Shown here piece after piece: positions 50,825 through 59,700 of a stretch of 64,000 bases of DNA; position 1 is the stretch's first letter, and every line of letters starts with the position of its first letter. The DNA is taken from contig NZ_CP045737.1 of assembly GCF_009649075.1 (NCBI RefSeq), positions 2,852,001 to 2,916,000 of the forward strand. The letters are read 5' to 3'. The notes under the pieces are model-generated. The model was not told where the DNA came from and did not search any database. It saw only the letters and a program-made list of their open reading frames with translations. The DNA is from Aeromicrobium yanjiei. GTDB taxonomy: Bacteria > Actinomycetota > Actinomycetes > Propionibacteriales > Nocardioidaceae. A program made the position numbers and the translations under genes.

Positions 50825-52105
50825 GTGCCGCGGTCCGTCTCCCACTTCTTCGCGGACGTCCGCCCCCTGCGCAACCACCACTTCCGGCGGCTCTGGATCG
50901 CCAACATCATCACGGTGATCGGGGCCCAGCTGACGGTCGTCGCGGTGCCCGCACAGCTCTACGCCGACACGGGCGAGTCGTTCTACGTGGGGCTGGCCGG
51001 CGTCTTCGGCCTGGTCCCGCTGGTGATCTTCGGTCTGTACGGTGGCGCGCTCGCGGACGTCTTCGACCGGCGCACGATCCTGGTGGTCACGACGATCGGC
51101 CTCATCGTGACCAGCGCACTGTTCTGGGCGCAGGCCGCCGCGGACAACCGGAACGTCTGGCTCCTGCTGTGCCTGTTCTCGGTCCAGCAGGCGTTCTTCG
51201 CGGTCAACCAGCCCACCCGCAGCGCAGTCCTCCCCCGCCTCATCGCGCCCGAGCTGCTTCCTGCGGCCAACTCGCTCAACATGACCGTCACGATGGCCGG
51301 CGCGATCGCCGGCCCGCTCGTGGCGGGGATACTGATCCCGGTCATCGGGTTCGAGTGGATGTACCTGATCGACACGATCACGCTCTTCGCGACGCTCGGC
51401 GCGGTGCTCCGGCTGCCGAGCCTGCAGGTGCTGGAGGCGGCGGCCGGCGCCCCGGGCATCCGTGCGGTGATCGACGGCTTCGTCTACCTGCGCACGCAGC
51501 CCGTGCTGCTGATGTCGTTCGTGGTCGACCTCATCGCGATGGTGTTCGGCATGCCACGGGCGCTGTTCCCCGAGATCGCCCACGTGTCGTTCGACGGTCC
51601 CGACAACGGCGGCATCGTGTTCGCCCTGCTCTTCGCCGCGATCCCCGCCGGCGCGGTGATCGGCGGCGTCTTCAGCGGCTGGGTCTCGCACGTCGAGCGG
51701 CAGGGCCGGGCCGTCGTCATCTGCATCGGGGTCTGGGGCGTCGCGATGACCGGGTTCGGGCTGGCCGTCGCGCTCGCCGACCACTGGATGACCCCGATGC
51801 TGGTCGTGGCGCTGCTGATGCTCGTCGTCGGGGGTGCCGCGGACATGGCGTCGGCGGCGTTCCGATCGAGCATGCTGCAGTCCGCCGCCGACGACGCGAT
51901 GCGCGGACGCCTCCAGGGTGTGTTCATCGTGGTCGTCGCCGGTGGGCCCCGCATCGCCGACACCCTGCACGGCGCGTCGGCCGCGGCCGTGGGAACCGCT
52001 GCGGCCGCGGCCGGCGGCGGCGTCCTGGTCGTCGTCGGCGTCGTGATCGCGTCGATCGCGGTGCCCTCGTTCGTGCGCTACCGGATCACGCGCTCGGCGT
52101 CCTGA
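50825..52105 (+). CDS. Major facilitator superfamily exporter (EntS-like)
   Basis: 426 residues, about twelve membrane segments. The MFS signature between TM2 and TM3 reads YGGALADVFDRRTIL, and FAVNQPTRSAVLPRLI plus LLPAANSLNMTVTMAGAIAGPLVAG matches the MFS_3/EntS-type subfamily of siderophore and drug exporters. The substrate is unknown; proximity to the IdeR-type regulator is suggestive only. GTG start at 50825. The 3' end overlaps the convergent glycosyltransferase by 20 bp. Confidence 0.9.
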   Translation: MPRSVSHFFADVRPLRNHHFRRLWIANIITVIGAQLTVVAVPAQLYADTGESFYVGLAGVFGLVPLVIFGLYGGALADVFDRRTILVVTTIGLIVTSALFWAQAAADNRNVWLLLCLFSVQQAFFAVNQPTRSAVLPRLIAPELLPAANSLNMTVTMAGAIAGPLVAGILIPVIGFEWMYLIDTITLFATLGAVLRLPSLQVLEAAAGAPGIRAVIDGFVYLRTQPVLLMSFVVDLIAMVFGMPRALFPEIAHVSFDGPDNGGIVFALLFAAIPAGAVIGGVFSGWVSHVERQGRAVVICIGVWGVAMTGFGLAVALADHWMTPMLVVALLMLVVGGAADMASAAFRSSMLQSAADDAMRGRLQGVFIVVVAGGPRIADTLHGASAAAVGTAAAAAGGGVLVVVGVVIASIAVPSFVRYRITRSAS

Positions 52106-53456
52106 GCGTCCACAGCGACAGGCTCGTCACGCCGTACGAGCGCACCTGCTCGCGGTGGAAGTCACGGTTCAGCCTGGCCAGCTCGGGCGCGCCCCGGTGG
52201 GACGGGTAGCCACGGGTGACGACCCAGACCCGCTCCGCTGCCACGGGGACGCTGTCCGCCTGGGCCACGACGAGCCGCTCGAACGGTCCCTCGTACGCGT
52301 CCACGAACTTCAGGAACGAGGCGGGCACCGCGACCACCGCGTCACCGGGTGCGACCTCCGCCGCGAGATCGCGGGTCAGTGACCTCAGGTCGTCCGGACG
52401 CCGGTCCGGTGCCCGGATGTCGCGGTGTCCCGGCAGCACCGCGAGTGCCACCACGACCAGGATCGCGCCGAGGGCGACGGGGCGGCCCCGGCCGAGCACG
52501 CGGGCGACCCCGTCGACGCCCGCGCCCACCAGCAGCGCGACCGCGGGCACGACGTAGAGCACGTAGCGGTCGGCGTAGACCGGCTGCACCTGGGACACCA
52601 GCCACGACACCGCGACGGGCAGCACGGCCCACAGCAGGGGCAGCGGCGACCTGCGCAGCACCCACGCACCGCTGACAGCGAGCAGCGCGAGCCCGACCGT
52701 GGCGACGTCGGTGCCGCCGATCTGGTCGACGAGCCCGCGAAGCTCGCTGAGGCCCGGGCGCCGGATCCAGCCGAGCTGGCCCGCCCGCTGCCCCGCCGCG
52801 ACCACGGCCAGCGGCAGCAGGACGACGGCTGCGCCCGCCCACGCGAGCGCCACCTCGCGCGCGATCTGCCGGGCGGCAAGAAGGACGTACGCGCCGTGGG
52901 CCGCGAGCAGCAGCAAGGCGTAGAGGTGCAGGCAGCCGAGGACCGCGACCGAGGCGGAGTACGCGACGACCCGCCCAGGGGAGGGCCGCTCGACCATCCG
53001 CAGCAGGGCCAGCGCCGACAGGACGGCCACCATGCTCACCAGCGCGTACGACCGGCCCTCCTGTGCGAAGCGGCTCGTGACGGGCAGGATCGCGTAGACG
53101 ACCCCCGCGCACGTGGCCGCCGTCCGGCCCATGAGCCGCCGACCGACCAGGACGACACCCACCGTCGCGACGACGAACCCCACGAGGGACGGCAGCCGCA
53201 CCCCCAGCTCGACCGGATCGATCCAGATCGTGAGGCGCAGCAGCAGGTCGTACGCGGCATGGACCGCATCAACCTCTCCCCACTCACGCCATGCATCGCC
53301 CAGGGGCTCCCGCGCGAAGTGCACGCTGACCGACTCGTCCCGCCAGAGCGCCGGTCTCGTGATCGACCACGCGCCGACGAGCGCGGCGAGCAGGGCGGGT
53401 CCGACGAGCTGTGCGAGCCCCGGCCAGGAACGGCGGCGGGGCTCGGCGGAGGTCAC
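52086..53456 (-). CDS. GT39-like polytopic glycosyltransferase
   Basis: 456 residues with 10-11 membrane segments. The first extracytoplasmic loop holds the typical GT-C acidic motif in LWRDESVSVHFAREP (Asp-Glu). VVYAILPVTSRFAQEGRSYAL is a conserved block of the ArnT/PMT-like family. The C-terminal ~100 residues lie outside and are hydrophilic. It would transfer a sugar from a polyprenyl-phosphate donor to an envelope acceptor. Its stop region overlaps the MFS gene by 20 bp. The GTG start at 53456 is tentative. Confidence 0.85.
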   Translation of the reverse strand: MTSAEPRRRSWPGLAQLVGPALLAALVGAWSITRPALWRDESVSVHFAREPLGDAWREWGEVDAVHAAYDLLLRLTIWIDPVELGVRLPSLVGFVVATVGVVLVGRRLMGRTAATCAGVVYAILPVTSRFAQEGRSYALVSMVAVLSALALLRMVERPSPGRVVAYSASVAVLGCLHLYALLLLAAHGAYVLLAARQIAREVALAWAGAAVVLLPLAVVAAGQRAGQLGWIRRPGLSELRGLVDQIGGTDVATVGLALLAVSGAWVLRRSPLPLLWAVLPVAVSWLVSQVQPVYADRYVLYVVPAVALLVGAGVDGVARVLGRGRPVALGAILVVVALAVLPGHRDIRAPDRRPDDLRSLTRDLAAEVAPGDAVVAVPASFLKFVDAYEGPFERLVVAQADSVPVAAERVWVVTRGYPSHRGAPELARLNRDFHREQVRSYGVTSLSLWTLRTPSA

Positions 53457-53494
53457 GGCGGGAGGCTACCCGACCCGTGGCCCCTGCGCGTGTC

Positions 53495-54169
53495 TCACAC
53501 GAGCGGCTCCCCCACCAGCGTCTGCAGGGACGGTCGTGCGAGGACGCCCGTCGCCCGCTCGAGGGACGCGGTGTCCGGAGCCGCTCGCCCGGGGCGGACG
53601 CCGGTCGCGGCGCGGACCAGGAGCACCGGCAGCACGCCGACGCCCACCAGCACCAGCAACAGCCAGGCCGCACGGCCCAACGCATCGGTGGCTGCGCCGA
53701 CCAGCCCGGCGACGACCGTCCCTCCGCCCACGTAGACCGCGGACCACAGGCTCGAGCCGGCGACGGAGGCGACGGCGAACCGGCGGTACTCCAGGCCGGA
53801 CGCGCCCGCCGCGGCCGGGGTGAGGGTGCGGACCACGGGGACGAGGCGCGTCAGGAGCACAGCTGTGCCACCTCGGCGGCGCAGCAGGTCCATCGCGTGG
53901 TCGAGGTGGCGTCGGCCGAGCCGTCGCACCGCCCGGGTGTCGCGCAGGGCGTCGCCGTAGCGGCGACCCAGGACGTACCCGACGTGGTCGCCGAGGCTCG
54001 CACCCGCCGCGACGGCCAGGCCGAGCAGGATCAGCTCCGCCGGCGTGTCCAGGCCCGCGGCGAGGACGACGACGGCGGTCTCGCCGGGCAGGAGCATCCC
54101 GAGCCCCAGTCCCGACTCCGCGAAGGCGAGGGCAAGGCCCAGCCCGAGTGTCAGGGCGATTCCGGTCAT
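53495..54169 (-). CDS. DedA-family membrane protein
   Basis: 224 residues from ATG 54169; an earlier ATG at 54256 encodes an extension without family similarity. DedA features: LGLGMLLPGETAVVVLAAGL with the conserved acidic residue, GDHVGYVLGRRYG, and the re-entrant-loop motif LLTRLVPVVRTLTPAAAGASGLEYRRF. DedA proteins flip or transport lipids such as undecaprenyl phosphate and maintain the proton-motive force. CAGGCT at -12 to -7 of the ATG suggests a leaderless mRNA. Confidence 0.92.
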   Translation of the reverse strand: MTGIALTLGLGLALAFAESGLGLGMLLPGETAVVVLAAGLDTPAELILLGLAVAAGASLGDHVGYVLGRRYGDALRDTRAVRRLGRRHLDHAMDLLRRRGGTAVLLTRLVPVVRTLTPAAAGASGLEYRRFAVASVAGSSLWSAVYVGGGTVVAGLVGAATDALGRAAWLLLVLVGVGVLPVLLVRAATGVRPGRAAPDTASLERATGVLARPSLQTLVGEPLV

Positions 54170-54282
54170 GGTCCGAGCCTGCGAGGCCGAGGCGTACCCC
54201 CACCGGCGCCCGGATGGCCGTGAGGTGAACTCCGCCCGACAGGTACCGACCGGCTGCACGCCGCCGTGAGTAGGCTCGCCCC

Positions 54283-54750
54283 ATGACTACGGTGCTGACC
54301 TACGGGACGTTCGACCTGTTCCACATCGGTCACCTCAACCTGATCAACCGGCTCGCCGAGCTCGGCGACCGCCTCGTGATCGGGGTGTCCACCGACGAGT
54401 TCAACGCGGGCAAGGGCAAGACGTCCGTCGTGTCGTACGAGGACCGCGCTCGCATCATCGCCAGCATCAAGGGCGTCGACCTGGTGATCCCCGAGACGTC
54501 GTGGGATCAGAAGGTCTCCGACATCAAGGAGCACGACGTCGACGTCTTCGCGATCGGCGACGACTGGCGCGGCAAGTTCGACGACCTCAAGGAGCTGTGC
54601 GAGGTCGTCTACCTCCCCCGCACCGACGGCATCTCCAGCACCGAGATCAAGCAGATGCTCCGCGTGCTCGATCCCCAGCACATCACCGAGATGCAGGAGG
54701 CGCTGGCCGTCATGAGCCGGCTCCTCGAGCACTACCGCGACCTCACCTGA
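54283..54750 (+). CDS. Glycerol-3-phosphate cytidylyltransferase-like protein (TagD family)
   Basis: 155 residues. The nucleotidyltransferase motif YGTFDLFHIGHLNLI contains the HxGH. The end of the core reads PRTDGISSTEIK, corresponding to the RTxGISTT motif of TagD. The enzyme would make CDP-glycerol (or a similar CDP-alcohol) for teichoic-acid-like polymers. No tag/tar genes are adjacent. TAGGCT at -12 to -7 and no Shine-Dalgarno indicate a leaderless mRNA. A C-tract and large hairpin follow the stop. Confidence 0.9.
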   Translation: MTTVLTYGTFDLFHIGHLNLINRLAELGDRLVIGVSTDEFNAGKGKTSVVSYEDRARIIASIKGVDLVIPETSWDQKVSDIKEHDVDVFAIGDDWRGKFDDLKELCEVVYLPRTDGISSTEIKQMLRVLDPQHITEMQEALAVMSRLLEHYRDLT

Positions 54751-54775
54751 CCCCCCCCCGCCCAGCCCAGCCCCG

Positions 54776-54850
54776 CCCCGCCCAGATTTGCGGAGTTCTG
54801 CACGCTTTGCGGGCAGAATTCGGTGCAGGAGCCCGCAAATCTGGGCGGGG
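54776..54850. terminator. 18-bp-arm hairpin between convergent tagD-like gene and pdxH
   Basis: The arms CCCCGCCCAGATTTGCGG (54776-54793) and its exact complement (54833-54850) are separated by 39 bp, within which CTGCAC/GTGCAG form a second, inner stem. The structure lies between two convergent genes and most likely stops both transcripts. The arms are unusually AT-containing and perfect for a simple terminator, so it may also be a relic of a mobile repeat. Confidence 0.75.
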
Positions 54851-54881
54851 TTGGGGTTGGGGTTGGGGTTGGGGTTGGGGG
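54847..54881 (+). repeat. Tandem (GGGGTT)5 plus G5 tract
   Basis: Five exact copies of GGGGTT followed by GGGGG begin within the last bases of the hairpin arm and end at the pdxH stop codon. The G-rich strand would be the RNA of the upstream tagD-like gene and can form a G-quadruplex. It is located internally on the chromosome, not at an end. Confidence 0.95.
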
Positions 54882-55526
54882 TCAGGGGGCGAGGCGCTCG
54901 CGGACCCAGCCGCCCGGGACCTCGGTGAAGCGGATGCGGTCGTGCAGGCGTCCCAGCCGTCCCTGCCAGAACTCGATCGACTCGATCGAGACGCGGTAAC
55001 CGCCCCAGACCTGGGGACGCTCGACGTCGCGGCCCTCGAACGTGCGCTCGGCCTCGGCGACCCGCTCGTCCAGCACGGCGCGGCTCGCGATCGGCTGTGA
55101 CTGCGGCGACGCGACGGCACCGATCTGCGATCCCCGCGGTCGGGAGGCGAAGTACGCATCCGACTCCGCCTCGTCGAGCAGGCTCACGGCCCCCTCGATC
55201 CGCACCTGGCGCTGGAGCGGGTGCCACAGCATCGTCGCGGCGGCGCGCGGGTTCTCGGCGAGCTCGAAGCCCTTGCGCGACTCGTACCCGGTGAAGAACG
55301 TGAGCCCGCGCTCGTCGATGCCCTTGAGCAGGACGATCCGCACCGAGGGACGTCCGTCGTGGGTCGCCGTGGCCAGGGCCATCGCATTGGGTTCGTACAG
55401 GCGAGCCGTCAGAGCGTCGTCCAGCCAGCGTCCGAACAGGGCCAGCGGATCGTCCCCTGCGTCGGTCTCGTCGAGGCCCGCGCGGGCGTAGTCCTCACGC
55501 ATCCGGGCGAGATCGGGTGTCTCCAT
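54882..55526 (-). CDS. pdxH: Pyridoxamine 5'-phosphate oxidase
   Basis: 214 residues. The flavin- and substrate-binding signatures are PNAMALATATHDGRPSVRIVLLKG, FFTGYESRKGFELAENPRAA, WHPLQRQVRIEG and the C-terminal PDXPH-type block VWGGYRVSIESIEFWQG...LHDRIRF...WVRERLAP. It oxidises pyridoxine or pyridoxamine phosphate to pyridoxal phosphate with FMN and O2. ATG 55526 has TACGTT at -12 to -7 and no Shine-Dalgarno, so it is probably leaderless. It is divergent from citA with only 36 bp between start codons. Confidence 0.96.
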   Translation of the reverse strand: METPDLARMREDYARAGLDETDAGDDPLALFGRWLDDALTARLYEPNAMALATATHDGRPSVRIVLLKGIDERGLTFFTGYESRKGFELAENPRAAATMLWHPLQRQVRIEGAVSLLDEAESDAYFASRPRGSQIGAVASPQSQPIASRAVLDERVAEAERTFEGRDVERPQVWGGYRVSIESIEFWQGRLGRLHDRIRFTEVPGGWVRERLAP

Positions 55527-55532
55527 GTGTAC

Positions 55533-55555
55533 AACGTATCCGCGCAGGGCAGAAT
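55533..55555. promoter_or_regulatory. Overlapping divergent promoters of pdxH and citA
   Basis: The minus-strand hexamer TACGTT (55533-55538) serves pdxH, and the plus-strand hexamer CAGAAT (55550-55555) serves citA. With 36 bp between the start codons, each -35 region must lie in or next to the other gene's -10 region and start codon, so simultaneous polymerase binding seems impossible. Confidence 0.5.
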
Positions 55556-55562
55556 GCAGCGT

Positions 55563-56669
55563 ATGACTGAAGTCCATCACGGACTCGAGGGCGTCATCGC
55601 CTTCGAGAGTGAAATCGCCGAACCTGACAAGGAAGGGTCTGCGCTTCGCTATCGCGGCGTCGACATCGACGACCTCGTCGGTCGCGTCCCCTTCGAGAAG
55701 ATCTGGGGCCTGCTGGTCGACGGGGCGTACGAGCCCGGTCTTCCCCCGGCCGAGCCGTTCCCGATCCCCGTGCACTCCGGCGACATCCGCGCCGACGTGC
55801 AGAGCGCCATCGCACTGACCGCCCCCGCGTGGGGCATGAAGCAGCTGTACGACATCGACGACGCCCAGGCGCGCGACGACCTCGCCCGCGCCGCGGTCAT
55901 GGTCCTGTCGTACGTCGCCCAGGCGGCTCGCGGTGTCGGACAGCCCTTCGTCCCGCAGAGCGAGGTCGACAAGGCCGGCACCATCACCGAGCGCTTCCTG
56001 ACGCGCTGGCGGGGTGAGGTCAACCCCGATCACGCCAAGGCCATCGACGCGTACTGGGTCTCGGCGGCCGAGCACGGCATGAACGCCTCGACGTTCACGG
56101 CCCGTGTCATCGCCTCGACCGGTGCCGACGCAGCTGCCGCACTCTCGGGTGCGGTCGGCGCGATGTCGGGCCCGCTGCACGGCGGCGCCCCGGCCCGTGT
56201 GCTGACGATGATCGAGGAGGTCGAGAAGTCCGGCGACGCCACCAAGTACGTCAAGGACCTGCTCGACAAGGGCGAGCGGCTCATGGGCTTCGGCCACCGC
56301 GTCTACCGCGCCCAGGACCCCCGCGCCCGCACCCTGCGACGTACGGCCAAGGAGCTCAACGCCCCGCGTGCCGAGGTCGCGATCGCGCTGGAGGAGGCGG
56401 CGCTCAAGGAGCTCAAGGAGCGTCGCCCCGACCGCGTCCTGGAGACCAACGTCGAGTTCTGGGCCGCCATCGTCCTGGACTACGCCGAGATTCCCCCGCA
56501 CATGTTCACCGCGATGTTCACCTCGGCGCGCACGGCCGGCTGGAGCGCACACATCCTGGAGCAGAAGCGCACCGGACGCCTGATCCGACCGTCCGCGATC
56601 TACACCGGTCCCGCCTCGCGCGGAGCCGACGAGGTCGAGGGCTGGAACCCCGACTGGGCCAAGGCCTGA
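55563..56669 (+). CDS. citA: Citrate synthase, CitA type (citrate synthase 2)
   Basis: 368 residues. The active-site histidines are in GPLHGGAPARV and MGFGHRVYR. The position of the catalytic Asp is occupied by Glu in RVLETNVEFWAAIVLDY, where classical enzymes have NVDF. This substitution recurs, as far as I recall, in actinobacterial CitA-type enzymes. ARTAGWSAHILEQKR is the conserved C-terminal block. It condenses acetyl-CoA with oxaloacetate, or possibly propionyl-CoA as a methylcitrate synthase. CAGAAT at -13 to -8 and no Shine-Dalgarno suggest leaderless transcription. A strong hairpin terminator follows. Confidence 0.93.
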   Translation: MTEVHHGLEGVIAFESEIAEPDKEGSALRYRGVDIDDLVGRVPFEKIWGLLVDGAYEPGLPPAEPFPIPVHSGDIRADVQSAIALTAPAWGMKQLYDIDDAQARDDLARAAVMVLSYVAQAARGVGQPFVPQSEVDKAGTITERFLTRWRGEVNPDHAKAIDAYWVSAAEHGMNASTFTARVIASTGADAAAALSGAVGAMSGPLHGGAPARVLTMIEEVEKSGDATKYVKDLLDKGERLMGFGHRVYRAQDPRARTLRRTAKELNAPRAEVAIALEEAALKELKERRPDRVLETNVEFWAAIVLDYAEIPPHMFTAMFTSARTAGWSAHILEQKRTGRLIRPSAIYTGPASRGADEVEGWNPDWAKA

Positions 56670-56677
56670 GCCACCCC

Positions 56678-56715
56678 CCAAGCGCCCCGCTCGACCTGTC
56701 GAGCGGGGCGCTTGG
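56678..56715. terminator. 17-bp perfect-stem bidirectional terminator
   Basis: CCAAGCGCCCCGCTCGA and its exact complement are separated by a CCTG tetraloop, 9 bp after the citA stop and 24 bp from the 3' end of the convergent glycosyltransferase gene. The symmetrical position fits termination of both. Confidence 0.9.
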
Positions 56716-56738
56716 CATGTCGGGCGACTCCCAGCGGG

Positions 56739-59700
56739 CTATCTCGCGAGCTCGTGCAACGAGTGAGCCACGCCCCGGACGTCGAGCACGTCGGCGAGCA
56801 GGACCCTGGCCCGCTCCACGAACGAGTGCCGCGACGCGATCGCCACGGCATTGGCGTCCAGCTCGTCCTGGCTGGGCCACCGGTGCAGATCGGCGCTCGC
56901 GAGGTCGCTGAGGTCCTCGAGCGAGTCGTACGTCTGCACCGAGGGACCGAAGATCTCCTCCAGCCCCGGCACCCGGTCCGAGACGATGCGCGCGCCGGAC
57001 GCGGCGGCGTCGAAGAGCCGGTTGGACAAGAAGCCGTTGCGGGCCATGTCCTCCCAGTGGTCGTTGAGCACGACGTGCGCGGCCCGATAGGCAGGAGCCA
57101 GGTTGACGTTGTCGAGGTACGTCGCGGCGACGTGCGACTCGTCGATGAACGCCTCCCACCCCCGGCCGTACAGCCGCAGGTCGAGCCCGGCCTCGATCGC
57201 GTCGCCCACGATCTGGCGCATGTGGCCGCGGGTGTTGCCCACGAACAGGGCGCCGCCCACGTCCGCGGCACCCACCGAGGGCCTGAACCGGTCGGGGTTG
57301 GTGGCCTGCAGCAGGGGCCGCACCTCGACCCCGGCCGTCGCGCTCATGTGCTCGGCCCAGGGCACGCCCGCGGCGTAGACCAGGTCGTAGCCGTGGGCGA
57401 GCTCCTCGACCGGGACCTCGTCGGGATGGCTGATGACCCACACCACGTTGGTCGCTCCCTGCAGGGGGGCGCACGGGACGCGTCCACGCAGCAGCAGGGT
57501 CACGTCGTCGTGGTCGTCGCTGCCCGGCCGCTGGAAAGCGGGCCGGCGGTCGACCACGACCTCCTGGCCCCAGTGGCGCAGGGCGTGGGCGAGGTCGCCC
57601 GCGAAGAAGGTGTCGCCCCACACGTCGCCGAGCGGGCCCCAGGTGGCTGGGTTCTTGATCGCCCAGCGCAGGCGCGGGAGCCCCGCGGCCGGTCCGCTCT
57701 CGACCACCGTGGCGCGTCGGCGCAGCACGGGCTTGACCGCGGTACGCCGTCCCGTCTGGGGCAGGCCCGCGTCGACCGCGAGCCGCAGCACCTCGAAGCC
57801 GGCCTGCTCCCACTGGGACGTGTCCGGGGTGGGCAGCCGACCGTGCCAGCGGTCGAGCAGCCGCAGCCGGTTGGACTCGACCCGGGCGAAGCGACCGGGT
57901 GACTTGCTCTCCAGGTGGACCACCTGGGACGCGGGCACCGTGACGAAGCTGCCTCCGCGCTCCTCAGCGAGGCGCAGGCACAGGTCGACGTCCTCCATCC
58001 CGTTGGCGAACACGGGATCGAAGCCGCGGGACGGCGCGAGCACGTCGGCGCGTACGGCCATGCAGGCGGCCGTGACGGCCGGGAAGCGCAGGTCGATCTC
58101 GGGCTTCACGTCCTCGACCGGATGGGCTGCGAGCAGGTGCCCGGGGATGCTGTCGGGACCGTTGAAGACCGTCCCGGCGGACTGGACCGTGCCGTCCCCG
58201 TAGAGCAGCAGCGGCTGGGCGCCGAGAACGTCGGGGCCCTCCAGCGCCTCGACCAGCGGCGGGAGCCAGCCCGCCTGCACCTCGGTGTCGTTGTTGAGGA
58301 ACACCACGACCTCGCCGGTCGACTCGGCGAAGGCGACGTTGGACGCCGTGCCGAAGTTGGTGTTGCGCGGCAGTCGCCTGATCCGCACCCGCGGATCGCC
58401 CGCGAACGTCCCCGCGAACACCGACGTCAGGTCGCGGTCGGAGCCGTTGTCGACCACGACGACCTCGATGTCGGCCGGCGAGTGGGCCAGCACGTGCTCG
58501 ACCGCGGCCCGGACGAGCAGGCGGTCGCGGAAGGCCGGGATCAGCATCGAGACCCGGCCGGGCACGCGCTCGGCGACCTGCTGCTCGATGAGGGGCCAGT
58601 CCAGGATGTGCTCGGCACGGATGACGTGCTCGTGCGTGCTGCGCAGCCCCGGGGTCAGCGGCAGCGCGCCGAGATCGGACCCGCGCACCGCGACGAACGG
58701 GACGAACGTGCTCGGCAGGTCGCTGCGCAGGAGGTGGTCCCAGCCGTACTGGTCCTCGGCCTCGGCCCGGAAGGCACCATCACCCGCACGGAGCTGCTCG
58801 GTCGGGAACAACATCCCGGCCAGTCCGCGGGGCTGGTCCCACAGCAGGGTGTCGCGGGCGGGGAGCTCGGCCCGCCAGAGCGGCCCGGTGTCCTTGGCCT
58901 CCCCGGTGCCGCTGTCGACGGTCGCGGCGTGCGCGCCGACGCCGTCGGCGACACCGGACAGCAGGCCGCTGAGGTGGTGCGGCGACCAGGCCTCCTGGGG
59001 CTGCCAGAAGCAGGCCCACGGCTCGTCCGCGGTCGACAGGACGTCGTGGACGCGCTCGGCCCACGACGTCGAGGTCGTCTCCACCAGGACGACGCGCCCT
59101 CCCTCGTGGAGCTCGGCCAGCGACAGCGGCACGGGCTGCCCGGCGTCCACCGCCACGCGCAGCGTCCACCGCGGATGCTCCTGGCGCAGGACGGTGTCGA
59201 CGTTCTTGGGCCTCCATTTCGTCCACTCACGCGCATCGCTGACGATCGCGACCGGGACCGTCGGATCGCCCGCCTCGGGCACGGCTGCGTCGAGCCACCA
59301 GCGAGCGTACGTCGTGGAGGGACGGCGCGCGATCCGTTCCTGCTCCCCGAGGTCGGCGGCGACGCGACGCATCGTGGCCACCAGCGCGCCGAGCTCGGTG
59401 GGCTCGATCCCGGAGGCCGGGGCGGGGACCGTGGGCGTCGACTCGTCCGCGTGCTCGAGGAAGTGGCCGAGGGGCCCGCCCACGTGGTCCGCCGCCTCAG
59501 GACGCCGCTCGAGGTACGTCGTGCCGTCGAAGTGCGGCCCGGCGGCCCCGCGTACCTGGCCCGTCCGCAGGAAGCTCGCGAACTTGAGCGGCATGTGGGC
59601 GTTCGCGGACCCTCGGTACCAGAGCCGGTCGTACAGGGGCTGGGGGGTGAGCCCTGCGGACTCGCCGATCTCGAGGAAGTGCCACACCGCAGCCGTGCCG

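Noticed and set aside
54847-54881. Chromosome-end telomere because of (GGGGTT)5
   Set aside because: It is internal, only five units long, and lies between two normal genes; actinobacterial linear ends have palindromic telomeres of a different kind.
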